From contig NZ_CABVQC010000073.1 of assembly GCF_902499175.1 (NCBI RefSeq), forward strand, positions 1 through 44,973: a stretch of DNA of 44,973 bases, written 5' to 3'. This document shows, piece by piece, positions 1 through 7,724 of the stretch. Made by a program: the position numbers and the translations under genes. Numbering within the stretch: position 1 is the first letter of the stretch; every line of letters begins with the position of its first letter. The stretch comes from Burkholderia aenigmatica. Its GTDB lineage: Bacteria > Pseudomonadota > Gammaproteobacteria > Burkholderiales > Burkholderiaceae. The notes beneath the pieces are model-generated. The model saw nothing but the letters and a program-made list of their open reading frames with translations. It was not told the DNA's origin and searched no databases.

Positions 1-519
1 GATCTGGCCCTGGAAGCCGACGCCGCCGCACTCGTCGCCGCGTGCAGCGCGGCACTCGGCCGGCCCGCGTGCGCGGTGTTCGTGAGCGCCAGCGCGGGCG
101 CCGACGACGCCCACACGGTGGACGGCGCGTCGCTCGCCGGCGCCCTCGCGCGCAACGTGACGGCGCCGCTCGCGCTGGCCCGCGCGCTCGCCGATGCGAC
201 GCCCGAGGCCGCATGCGAACAGGAAGCACTGCGCGCGTGCGCGATCCACGTACTGGATCAGGCCCTGTTTCACCCTGCGCCGGCGCAGATGTCGCACGCG
301 CTGATGCAGGCCGCGCTGAACCGCGCGACGTCGGCGCTGGCGCTGGCACTCGCGCCGAAGGTCCGGGTCGCGGCGCTCGTGCGCGGCCACGCGCCGCACG
401 CGGACGACATCGCGGCGGCCGCCTGCTATCTCGCGAGCGCGCCCGGCGTCACGGGCGCGACGCTGACCGTCGACGGCGGCGAGCACCTCGTGCCGCCCGC
501 CGCCGGCCCGAATGAATGA
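1..519 (+). CDS. SDR-family oxidoreductase, 3' part (5' end outside window), degenerate active site
   Basis: The reading frame is open from base 1, so the start lies upstream; 172 residues are visible. The C-terminal pattern T-G-A-T-L-T-V-D-G-G is the usual end of a short-chain dehydrogenase Rossmann fold, and N-V-T-A-P matches the structural Asn region. Where the family has the catalytic Y-x-x-x-K, this protein reads H-A-L-M-Q (bases 295-309), so both the Tyr and the Lys appear to be missing. Classical SDR catalysis is therefore doubtful. It lies 78 bases upstream of folB on the same strand, which hints at a link with pterin metabolism (FolM-like SDRs are pterin reductases), but that is inference from position only. 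Confidence 0.75.
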   Translation, partial: DLALEADAAALVAACSAALGRPACAVFVSASAGADDAHTVDGASLAGALARNVTAPLALARALADATPEAACEQEALRACAIHVLDQALFHPAPAQMSHALMQAALNRATSALALALAPKVRVAALVRGHAPHADDIAAAACYLASAPGVTGATLTVDGGEHLVPPAAGPNE

Positions 520-597
520 ACTGCGCGGATCGCGCGGCCTGACCGCCGCCGCCCGCGCCGCTTTGCGTGTGCGCACGCCAATTTGACTGGGACGACC

Positions 598-1002
598 ATG
601 TTTTCCGCTCTCCTGCACCCCCGCCTCGCGGACTGCCGCAGGCTCTACCTGCGCGACTACGAAGTGCACATCAACATCGGTGCCTTCGAACACGAGAAGC
701 GCGGCGAGCAGCGCGTCGTCATCAATGTCGACCTGTTCGTGCCGCTCGCGCTGTCCACCCCCGTCGACGATCGGCTGCATGAAATCGTCGACTACGATCT
801 GATGAAGCAGAGCGTCACGCAATGTCTGGCGCGGGGCCACATCCACCTGCAGGAAACGCTGTGCGACGCGATCGCCGCGCGCCTGCTGGCGCACGATGCC
901 GTGCGCGCGGTACGCGTCTGTACCGAGAAACCGGACGCTTATCCGGACTGCGACGCCGTCGGCGTCGAAGTCTTTCGCATCAAGGACGAGGAGCGCGCAT
1001 GA
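598..1002 (+). CDS. folB: Dihydroneopterin aldolase
   Basis: FolB cleaves 7,8-dihydroneopterin to 6-hydroxymethyl-dihydropterin and glycolaldehyde in cytoplasmic folate synthesis. The 134-residue product is a little longer than typical FolB (about 120). It has the family features R-D-Y-E-V-H-I-N-I-G-A near the start, an E-K/R-x-E-Q-R-V-V-I-N-V strand, D-Y-D-L in the middle and V-C-T-E-K-P-D near the end. I chose the ATG at 598 because GGGA lies five bases upstream; a TTG at 583 would add five residues. The stop overlaps the ttcA start as ATGA (999-1002), so the two genes are probably translationally coupled. Confidence 0.9.
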   Translation: MFSALLHPRLADCRRLYLRDYEVHINIGAFEHEKRGEQRVVINVDLFVPLALSTPVDDRLHEIVDYDLMKQSVTQCLARGHIHLQETLCDAIAARLLAHDAVRAVRVCTEKPDAYPDCDAVGVEVFRIKDEERA

Positions 1003-1994
1003 ACGCCCCCCACATGAATGACACGGCGGCCGATGCCGCCCCCCTCGACGCGACCGCCGCGCCGGCAGGCCGCCCGGCGCTGACGCGCCGCGAACAGAAA
1101 GACGCGTACGAGAACAACAAGCTGTTCAAGCGGATCGTGCGCCAGGTCGGCCAGGCGATCGGCGACTTCAACATGATCGAGCAGGGCGACAAGGTGATGG
1201 TGTGCCTGTCGGGCGGCAAGGACAGCTACGCGATGCTCGACGTGCTGCTGCGCCTGCGCGAGCGCGCGCCGATCGATTTCGACATCGTCGCGGTGAACCT
1301 CGACCAGAAGCAGCCGGGCTTCCCCGAGCACGTGCTGCCGGAATACCTGAAGCAGGTCGGCGTGCCGTTCCACATCGAGAACCAGGATACCTACAGCATC
1401 GTCAAGCGGCTCGTGCCCGAAGGCAAGACGACCTGCTCGCTGTGCTCGCGGCTGCGCCGCGGGATCCTGTACCGCGTGGCCGGTGAGCTCGGCGCGACCA
1501 AGATCGCGCTCGGCCACCACCGCGACGACATCGTGCAGACGCTGCTGCTCAACATGTTCTACGGCGGCAAGCTGAAGGGAATGCCGCCGAAGCTGCAGTC
1601 GGACGACGGCAAGAACATCGTGATCCGCCCGCTCGCGTACGTGAAGGAAACCGATCTCGAGAAATACGCGGAACTGCGCGAATTCCCGATCATCCCGTGC
1701 AACCTTTGCGGCAGCCAGCCGAACCTGAAGCGCGCGGAAATGAAGGCACTGATCCGCGAATGGGACAAGCGCTTCCCGGGCCGCGTCGAGAACATGTTCA
1801 ACGCACTCGCGAAGGTCGTGCCGTCGCACCTGATGGACACGACGCTGTACCCGTTCCAGTCGCTGCGGGCGACAGGCGAAGCCGATCCGCAGGGCGACAT
1901 CGCGTTCGACGAGGAGCCGTGCGCGTCGGGCGACGACACCGCGGCGCCAGGCGGCGCCCAACCGATCTCGATCGTCCAGTTCGACGACCTGTAA
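999..1994 (+). CDS. ttcA: tRNA 2-thiocytidine(32) synthetase TtcA
   Basis: TtcA inserts sulfur at C32 of certain tRNAs using ATP and an Fe-S cluster. The 331-residue protein has the PP-loop ATP-pyrophosphatase motif S-G-G-K-D-S at residues 71-76 and two cysteine pairs, C-S-L-C (146/149) and C-N-L-C (234/237), which is the TtcA pattern for cluster binding. G-H-H-R-D-D follows the first pair. The ATG at 999 overlaps the folB stop, and an N-terminal stretch of about 30 Ala/Pro/Thr-rich residues precedes the conserved start (R-R-E-Q-K). The last 40 or so residues are a variable acidic tail. A 10-bp hairpin lies 17 bases after the stop. Confidence 0.95.
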   Translation: MNAPHMNDTAADAAPLDATAAPAGRPALTRREQKDAYENNKLFKRIVRQVGQAIGDFNMIEQGDKVMVCLSGGKDSYAMLDVLLRLRERAPIDFDIVAVNLDQKQPGFPEHVLPEYLKQVGVPFHIENQDTYSIVKRLVPEGKTTCSLCSRLRRGILYRVAGELGATKIALGHHRDDIVQTLLLNMFYGGKLKGMPPKLQSDDGKNIVIRPLAYVKETDLEKYAELREFPIIPCNLCGSQPNLKRAEMKALIREWDKRFPGRVENMFNALAKVVPSHLMDTTLYPFQSLRATGEADPQGDIAFDEEPCASGDDTAAPGGAQPISIVQFDDL

Positions 1995-2011
1995 GCGGGG
2001 CCGGAACCCTT

Positions 2012-2043
2012 GCCGGAACGGCGCGCCAGCCGCCCGTTCCGGC
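2012..2043 (+). terminator. Hairpin after ttcA, possible terminator
   Basis: Perfect 10-bp inverted repeat (2012-2021 with 2034-2043) around a 12-base loop, starting 17 bases after the ttcA stop. No T-run follows, so it may act as a Rho-assisted or 3'-end stabilising hairpin rather than an intrinsic terminator. Confidence 0.4.
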
Positions 2044-2086
2044 GTTGCAGCCGCGCCGCAGCGGGCCCGGATCGACGGGGGCTGCA

Positions 2087-2095
2087 TGCTAAAAT
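2087..2095 (+). promoter_or_regulatory. Extended -10 promoter candidate for glmU
   Basis: TGCTAAAAT at 2087-2095 matches an extended sigma-70 -10 (TGnTATAAT with one mismatch) and stands out in GC-rich surroundings, 35 bases before the glmU ATG. I see no good -35 hexamer, which is tolerable for extended -10 promoters. Confidence 0.45.
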
Positions 2096-2129
2096 GGACG
2101 GCTTCGAACTCTTCTGACAAGCTGGCGCC

Positions 2130-3491
2130 ATGAATATCGTGATTTTGGCGGCAGGCACCGGCAAGCGCATGCGTTCCGCGCTGCCGAAAGTGCTTCATCC
2201 CCTGGCCGGCAGGCCGCTTCTCTCCCACGTCATCGACACCGCGCGCGCGCTGCAGCCGTCCCGGCTGGTCGTCGTCGTCGGTCACGGCGCCGAGCAGGTC
2301 CAGGCCGCCGTCGCCGCCCCGGATGTGCAGTTTGCCGTGCAGGCCGAGCAGCTCGGCACCGGCCACGCGGTGCGCCAGGCGCTGCCGCTCCTCGATCCCG
2401 CGCAACCTACGCTCGTGCTGTACGGCGACGTGCCGCTCACACGCGAGTCGACCTTGCAGCGCCTCGTCGACGCCGCGCGCGAAGGCCGCTACGGGATTCT
2501 GACCGTCACGCTCGACGATCCGACCGGCTACGGCCGCATCGTGCGCGACGCGGCCGGCTTCGTCACGCGCATCGTCGAGCAGAAGGACGCGTCGCCCGAG
2601 CAGCTGAAGATCGCCGAGATCAACACCGGCATCATCGTCACGCCGACAGCCCAGCTGTCGATGTGGCTCGGCGCGCTGAAGAACGAGAACGCGCAGGGCG
2701 AGTACTACCTGACCGACGTCGTCGAGCTCGCGATCGAGGCCGGTTTCGAGGTCGTCACCGCGCAGCCCGACGAGGAATGGGAAACGCTCGGCGTGAACAG
2801 CAAGGCGCAGCTCGCCGAGCTCGAACGCATCCACCAGCGCACGATCGCCGACGCGCTGCTCGTCGACGGCGTCACGCTCGCCGATCCGGCGCGCCTCGAC
2901 GTGCGCGGCACGCTGCGCTGCGGCCGCGACGTGTCGATCGACGTGAACTGCGTGTTCGAAGGCAACGTGACGCTCGCCGACAACGTGACGATCGGCGCGA
3001 ACTGCGTGATCCGCAACGCGTCGGTCGGCACGGGCACGCGCATCGACGCGTTCACGCACATCGACGGCGCCGAGCTCGGCGCGCACACGGTGATCGGCCC
3101 GTACGCGCGGCTGCGCCCCGGCGCGCAGCTCGCGGACGAAGCGCACGTCGGCAACTTCGTCGAGGTGAAGAACGCGGTGATCGGCCACGGCTCGAAGGCG
3201 AACCACCTCACGTACATTGGCGACGCCGACATCGGCGCGCGCGTGAACATCGGCGCGGGCACGATTACCTGCAACTACGACGGCGCGAACAAGTTCCGCA
3301 CCGTGATCGAGGACGACGTGTTCGTCGGCTCCGACACGCAGCTGGTCGCGCCGGTGCGCGTCGGCCGCGGCGTGACGATCGCCGCCGGCACGACGGTCTG
3401 GAAGGACGTGGCCGACGGCCTGCTCGCATTGAACGAGAAGACGCAGACCGCAAAAAGCGGCTACGTCCGCCCGGTCAAGAAGAAAAGTTAA
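2130..3491 (+). CDS. glmU: Bifunctional UDP-GlcNAc pyrophosphorylase / glucosamine-1-phosphate N-acetyltransferase
   Basis: GlmU acetylates glucosamine-1-phosphate and then uridylylates it, giving UDP-GlcNAc for peptidoglycan and LPS. The 453-residue length is normal (E. coli 456). The N-terminal nucleotidyltransferase starts with L-A-A-G-T-G-K-R-M and has the P-K-V-L-H-P-L lysine region. The C-terminal half (about residue 250 on) is a left-handed beta helix with hexapeptide repeats, holding the acetyltransferase His (H359 in K-A-N-H-L-T-Y-I-G-D) and the N-Y-D-G-A-N-K segment. It is followed 50 bases later by glmS, so two consecutive enzyme genes of amino-sugar synthesis are co-oriented and probably at least partly co-transcribed. 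Confidence 0.97.
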   Translation: MNIVILAAGTGKRMRSALPKVLHPLAGRPLLSHVIDTARALQPSRLVVVVGHGAEQVQAAVAAPDVQFAVQAEQLGTGHAVRQALPLLDPAQPTLVLYGDVPLTRESTLQRLVDAAREGRYGILTVTLDDPTGYGRIVRDAAGFVTRIVEQKDASPEQLKIAEINTGIIVTPTAQLSMWLGALKNENAQGEYYLTDVVELAIEAGFEVVTAQPDEEWETLGVNSKAQLAELERIHQRTIADALLVDGVTLADPARLDVRGTLRCGRDVSIDVNCVFEGNVTLADNVTIGANCVIRNASVGTGTRIDAFTHIDGAELGAHTVIGPYARLRPGAQLADEAHVGNFVEVKNAVIGHGSKANHLTYIGDADIGARVNIGAGTITCNYDGANKFRTVIEDDVFVGSDTQLVAPVRVGRGVTIAAGTTVWKDVADGLLALNEKTQTAKSGYVRPVKKKS

Positions 3492-3497
3492 CATCAC

Positions 3498-3519
3498 GCG
3501 GGTGCCCTACGGCGCCCGC
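3498..3519 (+). terminator. Hairpin between glmU and glmS
   Basis: Nine-pair stem (3498-3506 with 3511-3519, one G-U pair) with a four-base loop, followed by TTCCCTATAG. It fills most of the 50-base glmU-glmS gap. It could be a weak terminator, or a processing or attenuation site separating the two messages, comparable in position to the RNase E-processed glmU-glmS junction known in E. coli. The glmS Shine-Dalgarno (AAGG) follows at about 3530. Confidence 0.4.
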
Positions 3520-3541
3520 TTCCCTATAGAAGGTAGATTTC

Positions 3542-5359
3542 ATGTGCGGCATTGTCGGCGCAGTTGCGCAGCGTAATATCGTTCCGGTGCTGATCGAAGG
3601 ATTGCGGCGCCTCGAGTACCGTGGCTACGACTCGTGCGGCGTTGCCGTGCTCGAGCCGGACGCGCCGAAGCGCGCGCGCAGCGTTGCGCGCGTCGCCGAT
3701 CTCGACGCACAGGTGCGCGAATCGCACGTCGAAGGCACGACGGGCGTCGCACACACGCGCTGGGCGACGCACGGCGCGCCCGTCACGCACAACGCGCACC
3801 CGATCTTCTCGTCGAACGCGCTCGCGCTCGTCCACAACGGGATCATCGAGAACTTCGAATCGCTGCGCGAAGCGCTGCGCGCGAAGGGCTACGAATTCGT
3901 GTCGCAGACCGACACCGAAGTGATCGCCCACCTCGTGCACAGCCTGTATCGCGGCAACCTGTTCGACGCGGTGCGCGAGGCGGTCGGCCAGCTGCACGGC
4001 GCGTACGCGATCGCCGTGATCCACAAGGACCAGCCGCACACCGTCGTCGGCGCGCGCCAGGGTTCGCCGCTCGTGGTCGGCCACGGCGACGGCGAGAACT
4101 TCCTCGCGTCCGACGCGCTCGCGCTCGTGGGCAGCACCGACCGCTTCACGTTCCTCGAGGAAGGCGACGTGTGCGAGCTGTCGCTCGACGGCGTGAAGAT
4201 CGTCGACCGGAACGGCGCGCTCGCGCAGCGCGAGATCCGCGTGGTCAGCACCTACGGCGGCGCGGTCGAACTCGGCCCGTATCGTCACTTCATGCAGAAG
4301 GAAATCTTCGAGCAGCCGCGCGCGATCAGCGATACCGTGCCGCAAACGGACGCATTCGACGCGACGCTGTTCGGCGACGCCGCGCCCGCCGCGTTCGCGA
4401 ACATCGACAGCCTGCTGATCCTCGCGTGCGGCACGAGCTACTACTCGGGCCTGACCGCGAAATACTGGCTCGAATCGATCGCGAAGATCCCGACGCAGGT
4501 CGAGATCGCGAGCGAATACCGCTATCGCGAATCGGTACCGAACCCGCGCCAGCTCGTGCTGGTGATCTCGCAGTCGGGCGAGACGGCCGATACGCTCGCG
4601 GCGCTCAAGCACGCGCAGTCGCTCGGCCACACGCATACGCTGGCCGTCTGCAACGTCGCGACGAGTGCGATGGTGCGCCTCACCGAGATGCAGTTCCTGA
4701 CGCACGCGGGCACCGAGATCGGCGTCGCGTCGACCAAGGCGTTCACGACCCAGCTCGTCGCGCTGTTCGTGCTGGCCGCGACGCTCGGCAAGCTGCGCGG
4801 GCACGTCGACGCCGCGCAGGAAGCGGAATTCCTGAAGCAGCTGCGCCACCTGCCGGCCGCGCTGAACAGCGTGCTCGCGCTGGAGCCGCAGATCATCGCG
4901 TGGTCGGAGGAATTCGCGCGCAAGGAAAACGCGCTGTTCCTCGGCCGCGGGCTGCACTACCCGATCGCGCTCGAAGGCGCGCTGAAGCTGAAGGAAATCT
5001 CGTACATCCACGCCGAGGCCTATCCGGCCGGCGAACTGAAGCACGGGCCGCTCGCGCTCGTCACGGAAGCGATGCCGGTCGTCACGGTCGCGCCGAACGA
5101 TACGCTGCTCGAGAAGCTGAAGTCGAACATGCAGGAAGTGCGTGCGCGCGGCGGCGAGTTGTACGTGTTCGCCGATGCCGACACGCAGATCGTCAACGGC
5201 GACGGCCTGCACGTGATCCGGATGCCGGAGCACTACGGGCAACTGTCGCCGATCCTGCACGTCGTGCCGCTGCAATTGCTCGCGTATCACACCGCGTGCG
5301 CACGCGGCACCGACGTCGACAAGCCGCGGAACCTCGCGAAGTCGGTGACGGTGGAGTAA
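3542..5359 (+). CDS. glmS: Glutamine-fructose-6-phosphate aminotransferase (isomerising)
   Basis: GlmS makes glucosamine-6-phosphate from fructose-6-phosphate and glutamine, the first committed step to UDP-GlcNAc. The 605-residue product begins M-C-G-I-V-G-A, with Cys2 as the N-terminal glutaminase nucleophile. The class II glutamine amidotransferase domain occupies about the first 235 residues and includes R-R-L-E-Y-R-G-Y-D-S and the T-R-W-A-T-H-G segment. Two SIS sugar-isomerase domains follow; C-G-T-S-Y-Y-S and S-Q-S-G-E-T-A-D are in the first. The C-terminus L-A-K-S-V-T-V-E carries the conserved Lys (K600). No glmS ribozyme is expected in this lineage and none was seen upstream. Confidence 0.97.
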   Translation: MCGIVGAVAQRNIVPVLIEGLRRLEYRGYDSCGVAVLEPDAPKRARSVARVADLDAQVRESHVEGTTGVAHTRWATHGAPVTHNAHPIFSSNALALVHNGIIENFESLREALRAKGYEFVSQTDTEVIAHLVHSLYRGNLFDAVREAVGQLHGAYAIAVIHKDQPHTVVGARQGSPLVVGHGDGENFLASDALALVGSTDRFTFLEEGDVCELSLDGVKIVDRNGALAQREIRVVSTYGGAVELGPYRHFMQKEIFEQPRAISDTVPQTDAFDATLFGDAAPAAFANIDSLLILACGTSYYSGLTAKYWLESIAKIPTQVEIASEYRYRESVPNPRQLVLVISQSGETADTLAALKHAQSLGHTHTLAVCNVATSAMVRLTEMQFLTHAGTEIGVASTKAFTTQLVALFVLAATLGKLRGHVDAAQEAEFLKQLRHLPAALNSVLALEPQIIAWSEEFARKENALFLGRGLHYPIALEGALKLKEISYIHAEAYPAGELKHGPLALVTEAMPVVTVAPNDTLLEKLKSNMQEVRARGGELYVFADADTQIVNGDGLHVIRMPEHYGQLSPILHVVPLQLLAYHTACARGTDVDKPRNLAKSVTVE

Positions 5360-5396
5360 AACGAGCAGGCACGCCGACGAGACAGACGGAGAGACC

Positions 5397-5858
5397 ATGG
5401 TAAGACTGTTGGGATGCGGAATGCTGGCACTGACGTTCGCGTCGACGGGCTGGGCGGCCGAGCACTATGTCGAGGTCTGGAACCCGCCCGAGGCGCGGTC
5501 GCCGGCCGCGCACGCGCCGGCGGCACGCAAAGGTGCCGACGCCCCCGCCGCCACGACGACGAAACACGCCGCCGTGCCGCCGAAGGCCGTCGCGAAGCCA
5601 CCGCACAAGCGTCGCGTCGCGCAAACCGCGCAGGCCGTGAAAGCCGGTTCGCATCGTCCGCCCGCCGCCGCGGCCGAGGCACCCGCCGCCCCGCGCCCCG
5701 TCGCGCAGCCCGCACCGGGCCGCCTGACGGTGATGCAGCCGGCTGCGCCCGATGCGCAGCACGCGCTAAACTTCTCCAACATCCCGCGTCAATACACGCC
5801 GGACGGCAACGTGCTGCAGGTCGGCACGCACGGCCGCTCCGCGGAGGTGACTCGATAA
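5397..5858 (+). CDS. Secreted Ala/Pro-rich hypothetical protein
   Basis: Function not recognised. The 153-residue product has a clear signal peptide (residues 1-20, ending G-W-A before A-E-H-Y-V-E-V-W). A low-complexity Ala/Pro/Lys middle (about 30-110) follows, then a more ordered C-terminus around F-S-N-I-P-R-Q-Y-T-P-D-G. The composition suggests an extended periplasmic or surface linker. It starts 37 bases after glmS, and its TAA overlaps the start of the next gene (TAATG at 5856-5860), which implies translational coupling. An alternative frame open from 5414 runs through it but is only an extension of the downstream gene's frame. Confidence 0.7.
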   Translation: MVRLLGCGMLALTFASTGWAAEHYVEVWNPPEARSPAAHAPAARKGADAPAATTTKHAAVPPKAVAKPPHKRRVAQTAQAVKAGSHRPPAAAAEAPAAPRPVAQPAPGRLTVMQPAAPDAQHALNFSNIPRQYTPDGNVLQVGTHGRSAEVTR

Positions 5859-6076
5859 TGGAAGCGCAAACCTACCACGGCTACCAGATCTGGGGCCACG
5901 CGATCCTGCAGCAGGACGAGATCCTGCAGCCCGAGCGCTTTGCGGCGAGCGGCACGATCACGCAGAACAACAAGCTGGTCGAGGCATCCGGCGTGCTCGG
6001 CGTGTTCGACACCGAGGACGACGCACGCGATGTGGGGCTCGAATGGGCCCGCGCATGGATCGACAGCCACCGCTGA
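5858..6076 (+). CDS. Small conserved-looking hypothetical protein (72 aa)
   Basis: No family recognised with certainty. The ATG at 5858 shares a base with the upstream TAA, and GGAGG at about 5842-5846 is a good ribosome-binding site, so this start is preferred over the longer open frame that begins within the upstream gene. The 72-residue product is soluble and compact, with no signal peptide or membrane segment: an N-terminal Y-H-G-Y-Q-I-W-G-H motif, a short beta-rich centre, and an amphipathic C-terminus rich in Asp, Ala and Trp (D-A-R-D-V-G-L-E-W-A-R-A-W). A strong terminator follows after about 70 bases, closing the glmS-led unit. Confidence 0.7.
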   Translation: MEAQTYHGYQIWGHAILQQDEILQPERFAASGTITQNNKLVEASGVLGVFDTEDDARDVGLEWARAWIDSHR

Positions 6077-6148
6077 CCGGGCGCGGCGTGCGCCACCCGC
6101 GTGCGGCTGCCCAGGCCGCGCACGGGCCGGCCGCGAACCGCACATGAC

Positions 6149-6177
6149 AAAAGGGGCGTCCATGACGCCCCTTTTTT
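6149..6177 (+). terminator. Strong bidirectional intrinsic terminator
   Basis: Perfect 11-bp stem (6149-6159 with 6165-6175), loop CCATG, with six Ts at 6172-6177. The opposite strand also reads hairpin then TTTTG, so it can end both the glmS-side unit and the convergent FTR1 unit. Confidence 0.88.
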
Positions 6178-6194
6178 ATTCGAACCTGAACAAC

Positions 6195-7031
6195 TCAGGC
6201 CACCGGCCGTGGCGGCCGCACCGCCGCCTGCGGCCGGCCGACGAGCCGTGCCAGCCCGACAATCGCGGCCAGCGTCGCGAGATACGCGACGATCTGGATG
6301 CCCGCCGGGCGCGCGGTATAGCCGACCAGCGTATGCAGCGCCTTGCCGACGATGCTCGAATCCTTGAGCAGCCACGACGTATCCCAGATCACATCGCCCC
6401 ACGACGGCACGAGGCCAGCCGAGAGCAGGAAGCCGACGCACTGGCTTGCCATCCCCGCCGCGAGCAGCACGATCAGCCAGTTGGTGACGGAGAACAGGCG
6501 CTTCAGCGGAATCTGCAGCAGGCCCGCATACATCCCGTAGCCGAGCCCGGCGCCGCCCAGCACGCCGAGCAGCCCGCCGACGATCATCTGCGGCGTCTGC
6601 CCCGGATCGCCGGCCGCGATGCCGTACAGGAACAGCACGGCCTCGGAACCTTCGCGCAGCACCGCGACGCCGACCACGATCGCCAGCCCCGTCAGCGGCT
6701 TGCTGCCGGCCGCGACGGCACGCCCGACCTCGGTCATCTGCATCGCCATCTCGCGACCGTGCCGGCTCATCCAGATGCTGTGCCACGCGAGCATCAGCGT
6801 TGCGACGAACATCACGCCCGCGTTGAAGACCTCCTGCCCCATGCCGGACGCCCACTGCGAAATCACGTCGGCGAACGCGGCGATCAGGCCGGCGCCGATC
6901 ACGCCGCCCACCAGCCCGCTGCCGACCCACCAGCCGCGTCGCGGCACGCCCTTCGTCGCGGCCATCACGATCGACACCACCAGCGCGGCCTCGAGCACTT
7001 CACGAAAAACGATCAGAGCGGTAGACAACAT
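6195..7031 (-). CDS. FTR1-family iron permease
   Basis: Inner-membrane permease of the FTR1/EfeU/FtrC type, which moves iron into the cytoplasm. The 278-residue protein is almost entirely hydrophobic, with about seven membrane segments. It carries the two family iron motifs, R-E-V-L-E at residues 10-14 and R-E-G-S-E at 126-130 (variants of RExxE). The gene begins 12 bases after the cupredoxin gene, so they form an operon. Characterised relatives (FtrABCD in Bordetella and Burkholderia, EfeUOB in E. coli) have more partners; here I see no P19-like protein and no ferredoxin-like protein next to it. The terminator at 6149-6177 lies just downstream. Confidence 0.85.
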   Translation of the reverse strand: MLSTALIVFREVLEAALVVSIVMAATKGVPRRGWWVGSGLVGGVIGAGLIAAFADVISQWASGMGQEVFNAGVMFVATLMLAWHSIWMSRHGREMAMQMTEVGRAVAAGSKPLTGLAIVVGVAVLREGSEAVLFLYGIAAGDPGQTPQMIVGGLLGVLGGAGLGYGMYAGLLQIPLKRLFSVTNWLIVLLAAGMASQCVGFLLSAGLVPSWGDVIWDTSWLLKDSSIVGKALHTLVGYTARPAGIQIVAYLATLAAIVGLARLVGRPQAAVRPPRPVA

Positions 7032-7043
7032 GGCGATATCGGC

Positions 7044-7376
7044 TTACTTGACGGTCAGGTGCGTCTTCGACTGCGCTTCGTGATACTCGTCGTGGAATTC
7101 GTACGTGCCGGCCTTCAGCGGCCCGACCAGGATCTCCACCGACTTGCCGGCGGGCACGACCTTCTCCGCCTTGAAGTCGTCGCTCTCGAATTCAGCAGGC
7201 GTCGCGTCGAGGTTCTTCACGACGAACTTCACCTTCTTGCCGGCCGGGATCGTCACGCCGTCCGGCGAAAACTTGTGATCCTTCAGGGTCAGGTTGACGA
7301 CATCGTCGGCCGCGAAGGCGGACGTTGCCGATGCGCCCAGCAGCGCCAGCGCGAAGCCGAAAGCAAAACGATTCAT
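7044..7376 (-). CDS. Periplasmic cupredoxin-domain protein (FtrB-like)
   Basis: The 110-residue protein has a signal peptide (about 1-22, ending A-F-A before A-D-D) and one small Greek-key cupredoxin domain. Its pattern E-K-V-V-P-A-G-K-S, then G-P-L-K-A-G-T-Y-E-F-H-D-E-Y-H, is typical of cupredoxin-like proteins encoded beside FTR1 permeases. It has no Cys, so a classical type 1 copper site is absent; His and acidic residues near the C-terminus could bind Cu or Fe. The likely role is to receive or oxidise ferrous iron for the adjacent permease, by analogy with FtrB. The start is set by the signal peptide; the ribosome-binding site is weak. Confidence 0.8.
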   Translation of the reverse strand: MNRFAFGFALALLGASATSAFAADDVVNLTLKDHKFSPDGVTIPAGKKVKFVVKNLDATPAEFESDDFKAEKVVPAGKSVEILVGPLKAGTYEFHDEYHEAQSKTHLTVK

Positions 7377-7408
7377 AGGGGTAACGAAATGAAATATCGA
7401 AGGGAGCT

Positions 7409-7427
7409 GATACTAAGATCGATTCGC
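7409..7427 (-). promoter_or_regulatory. Possible Fur box upstream of the cupredoxin-FTR1 operon
   Basis: GATACTAAGATCGATTCGC (written on the + strand) matches 11 of 19 positions of the E. coli Fur consensus by my count. It sits in a locally AT-rich patch 33 bases upstream of the cupredoxin start. An iron-transport operon makes Fur control plausible, but the match is moderate. The rest of 7428-7657 holds no gene I can support. Confidence 0.35.
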
Positions 7428-7657
7428 ATTTTCACCTCGCGTACCCTTACTCGCAACATGGTGATCGCGCTTAATGGATCGACGTCACGCGTTGCCCCGC
7501 AAGGCATCCGCCCGGCTTCGCCCGGAACGCGTCTCCGTCAATCAGGACAAGTGCCGAATGACGTCAACTTCCCGATCGATATTCGTCAGACTTCATCTTT
7601 ACAACGCGCTGTCGCCCGATCCAGGCGCGACACCGATTCCCGGCGGCACGCGCACGC

Positions 7658-7688
7658 TTGACCTTCCCACTATGGCAAGCTTCATGCT
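7658..7688 (+). promoter_or_regulatory. MerR/CueR-type promoter of the copper chaperone gene
   Basis: TTGACC (-35, 7658-7663) and CATGCT (-10, 7683-7688) are separated by 19 bp, the long spacer typical of promoters untwisted by MerR-family activators. The spacer region contains an imperfect dyad (7661-7681) whose arms, read 5'-3' on each strand, are ACCTTCCCA and AGCTTGCCA (7 of 9 identical). This closely resembles CueR operators of the ACCTTCC type. The predicted start is about 30 bases before the chaperone ATG. Confidence 0.7.
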
Positions 7689-7724
7689 GTCGATGCTTGT
7701 CAATCGTCAACTCAGGAGAACACG

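Noticed and set aside
42..515. 157-codon frame in the first 515 bases
   Set aside because: Arg-rich shadow of the SDR frame, which shows the recognisable family features.
939..3497. Long antisense open frame (852 codons) across ttcA-glmU
   Set aside because: It lies opposite two well-conserved genes. High GC at codon position three removes stops from certain antisense frames; the product is Arg/Ala/Val-rich with no domain.
3492..3541. glmS ribozyme in the glmU-glmS gap
   Set aside because: Only 50 bases with a simple hairpin; the ribozyme needs a far larger conserved core and is known mainly from Gram-positive bacteria.
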